This document shows positions 6,091 to 7,433 of a stretch of DNA of 7,433 nucleotides, one piece after another. Position numbers and translations under genes: made by a program. Position 1 is the first letter of the stretch, and every line of letters starts with the position of its first letter. Under the pieces are notes generated by a model. The model was not told where the DNA came from. It was given only the letters and a program-made list of their open reading frames with translations, and ran no database searches. The stretch lies in NCBI GenBank assembly GCA_020025795.1, contig JAHHRK010000077.1, positions 1 to 7,433 of the forward strand, given 5' to 3'. This stretch comes from Faecalibacterium sp. GTDB taxonomy: Bacteria; Bacillota; Clostridia; Oscillospirales; Ruminococcaceae.

Positions 6091-7211
6091 TCTTCGTCCT
6101 CTCCCTCTTCTTCAAGGGTTGCCAGTTCGTCCACTTCGTCAGAGTAGGAAGAATAGTCGCCGAACATACCGGAATACTCAGACTTCTTCATGATATGAAT
6201 TGCGTCCGGGTCCAGAGAAAGTCCAACAACGGCATTCTCGTCTACCGACTCCGTGGTCTGAATCATCCACTTAAAGCCGTTGATATCCACGATGATTTCG
6301 TTATGCACACCCATAAACGTAACGGAAGTAACCTTGCCTTTCAGCATGGCATTTTCCGGCGCAACAATGTCCACATCTTCCGGGCGAACCACAACGTCGA
6401 CCGGCTCCTTCGGTGCAAAGCCAGCATCCAGACATTCAAAGGTGTGGCCGGCAAAGCGGACCTTGTAGTCCTCCAGCATAACACCGTCCACGATGTTGCT
6501 CTCGCCGATAAAGTCTGCAACGAATGCATTCTTCGGCTCGTTGTAAATATCCGTCGGCGTACCGATCTGCTGAATCTTACCTTCGCTCATGACCACGATG
6601 GTATCGGACATGCTCAGTGCTTCTTCCTGATCGTGGGTAACGAAAATAAAGGTGATACCGGTGCTCTTCTGAATCTTCTTCAGTTCCACCTGCATATCCT
6701 TGCGCAGCTTCAGGTCCAGTGCACCCAGAGGCTCGTCCAGCAGCAGAACCTTCGGGTGGCTAATCAGTGCGCGTGCAATGGCAACACGCTGCTGCTGGCC
6801 ACCAGACAGGCTGGTAACGCGGCGATGGGCAAAGGCCGACATCATGACCTTGCTCAGCATTTCGTTGACCTTTTCTTCGATTTCGTCCTTGGGTACCTTC
6901 TTTTCGCGCAGGGGGAAAGCCACGTTTTCAAATACGTCCAGATGAGGGAACAAAGCGTACTTCTGGAAAACCGTATTGATGTTGCGCTTGTGGGGCGGGG
7001 TATCATTGATGCGCTCGCCCATAAAAATCACATCGCCCTGGTCAGGCTGTTCAAAGCCGCCAATGATGCGCAGCGTTGTGGTTTTGCCGCAGCCGGAAGG
7101 TCCCAAAAAGGTAACGAACTCATTATCATAAATATCCAGGTTCATGTTGTCCAGAATGACCTCACCGTCAAAGGACTTGGAGATATTTTTCAGTTCGACG
7201 ATCTTTTTCAT
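6087..7211 (-). CDS. potA: Spermidine/putrescine ABC transporter ATPase PotA
   Basis: The cytoplasmic ATPase of the polyamine importer, 374 aa, working as a dimer on the PotB/PotC EAA loops. All nucleotide-binding motifs are intact: Walker A GPSGCGKTT (37-45), Q-loop Q83 in VFQKYALFPH, signature LSGGQQQR (135-142), Walker B VLLLDE (155-160) with catalytic E160, and switch H193 in VTHDQEEA. A regulatory TOBE-type domain covers about 235-342. The last 18 residues or so (357-374) are strikingly acidic, ending EEEGEDEE, beyond the usual PotA end. GGGAG (7223-7219) lies seven bases before the ATG. It is first in the operon potA-potB-potC-potD, the same order as in many bacteria. Polyamine specificity follows from the complete set with PotD, because the ATPase alone could belong to related iron or sulfate importers. 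Confidence 0.95.
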   Translation of the reverse strand: MKKIVELKNISKSFDGEVILDNMNLDIYDNEFVTFLGPSGCGKTTTLRIIGGFEQPDQGDVIFMGERINDTPPHKRNINTVFQKYALFPHLDVFENVAFPLREKKVPKDEIEEKVNEMLSKVMMSAFAHRRVTSLSGGQQQRVAIARALISHPKVLLLDEPLGALDLKLRKDMQVELKKIQKSTGITFIFVTHDQEEALSMSDTIVVMSEGKIQQIGTPTDIYNEPKNAFVADFIGESNIVDGVMLEDYKVRFAGHTFECLDAGFAPKEPVDVVVRPEDVDIVAPENAMLKGKVTSVTFMGVHNEIIVDINGFKWMIQTTESVDENAVVGLSLDPDAIHIMKKSEYSGMFGDYSSYSDEVDELATLEEEGEDEE

Positions 7212-7267
7212 ATACAGTCTCCCATTTCCACTTTATATTTTCGTACCCGAAGGCAGAATTTGGCAAA

Positions 7268-7306
7268 CAAAAAAAGGTGGTGTGCCGCATGTGCGGCACA
7301 CCACCT
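7268..7306 (-). terminator. Strong terminator hairpin 57 bases upstream of potA (attenuator or end of an upstream gene)
   Basis: A perfect 14-bp GC-rich stem pairs 7275-7288 with 7293-7306 around a four-base loop. On the minus strand it is followed by a T7 run (7275-7269). It faces the same way as potA, and its T run ends 57 bases before the potA ATG. The plus strand has no T run. If the promoter at 7375-7403 drives potA, this hairpin lies in the leader and must be read through, which would make it an attenuator. If not, it ends a gene lying to the right of the window. Confidence 0.85.
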
Positions 7307-7348
7307 GTAAAACATGAACAAGCTGCCCCCCGCCCGCACGAACTTAAG

Positions 7349-7367
7349 CCGTACTGCGGAAGTACAG
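7349..7367 (-). other. Small hairpin at the predicted 5' end of the potA leader
   Basis: CTGTACT (7367-7361 on the minus strand) can pair with AGTACGG (7355-7349) around loop TCCGC, with one G-T wobble. If transcription starts near 7368, this hairpin would be the first structure in the leader RNA. It could protect the 5' end or take part in a switch with the terminator downstream. It matches no riboswitch class that I recognise. Confidence 0.35.
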
Positions 7368-7374
7368 AAATCAC

Positions 7375-7403
7375 ATTCTAATGGATCAGAGTCTATATAG
7401 CAA
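7375..7403 (-). promoter_or_regulatory. Candidate promoter of the potABCD operon
   Basis: On the minus strand, TTGCTA (7403-7398, 4/6) and TAGAAT (7380-7375, 5/6) are separated by exactly 17 bp. Transcription would begin near 7368, giving a leader of about 157 bases that contains the terminator hairpin. A competing weaker candidate lies after the hairpin: TTGCCA (7266-7261) with GAAAAT (7242-7237) and an 18-bp spacer. It would give a leader of only about 20 bases with no attenuator. Confidence 0.42.
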
Positions 7404-7433
7404 AGATTACTTTTACTACTCTTATTGACCATT

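Noticed and set aside
5149..6147. Open frame of 332 codons on the plus strand opposite potB
   Set aside because: It crosses two gene boundaries of the opposite strand and its translation is low-complexity His/Gln/Asn-rich. It is a codon-composition shadow.
6195..7310. Open frame of 371 codons on the plus strand opposite potA
   Set aside because: It is antisense to an ATPase with complete motifs and ends in the terminator hairpin, with no supporting start signal.
7425..7430. TTGACC near the right edge as a -35 of a divergent plus-strand gene
   Set aside because: The window ends before any -10 or gene could be seen, so it cannot be supported.

Overview
The window looks like chromosomal DNA from a strictly anaerobic, low-to-medium GC Gram-positive bacterium, probably a gut clostridium. 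The Oscillospirales is a guess from overall feel, not a phylogenetic result. The evidence is strong AGGAGG-type ribosome binding sites, a flavodiiron protein next to a two-iron superoxide reductase (a typical anaerobe pair), a lipoprotein-anchored PotD, encoded CCA ends and a U discriminator on tRNA-Thr. It is a compact, ordinary-looking core region with seven complete protein genes outside the tRNA cluster plus one orphan methyltransferase. I see no mobile element, CRISPR array, phage gene or clearly new multi-gene system.

Layout. Positions 1-131 hold the end of a tRNA operon: the 3' part of tRNA-Asp(GTC) and a complete tRNA-Thr(GGT), followed by a rho-independent terminator. A second hairpin terminates the oppositely oriented flavodiiron gene (250-1401, minus). 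A 262-bp divergent intergenic region with several inverted repeats separates this gene from a plus-strand pair, thioredoxin (1664-1969) and desulfoferrodoxin (2009-2389). A strong bidirectional terminator at about 2441-2488 closes both this pair and a minus-strand class I SAM methyltransferase (2503-3129). Another terminator at 3154-3194 separates the methyltransferase from a complete minus-strand potABCD operon (7211 down to 3203). Upstream of potA, about 220 bp contain a very strong minus-strand terminator hairpin and a promoter candidate.

How the genes work together. The first module is oxygen defence. The flavodiiron protein reduces O2 (or NO), desulfoferrodoxin reduces superoxide to peroxide, and thioredoxin keeps protein thiols reduced. 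No rubredoxin, the usual electron carrier for the first two, lies in the window. The second module is an ABC importer for spermidine/putrescine: PotA ATPase, PotB and PotC permeases and PotD lipoprotein receptor. potA/potB and potB/potC overlap as ATGA, which suggests translational coupling.

The points most worth a second look are the operator-like repeats between the divergent oxygen-defence genes, the possible attenuator in front of potA, the Shine-Dalgarno hairpin in front of desulfoferrodoxin, and the oppositely charged C-terminal tails of PotA and PotC.
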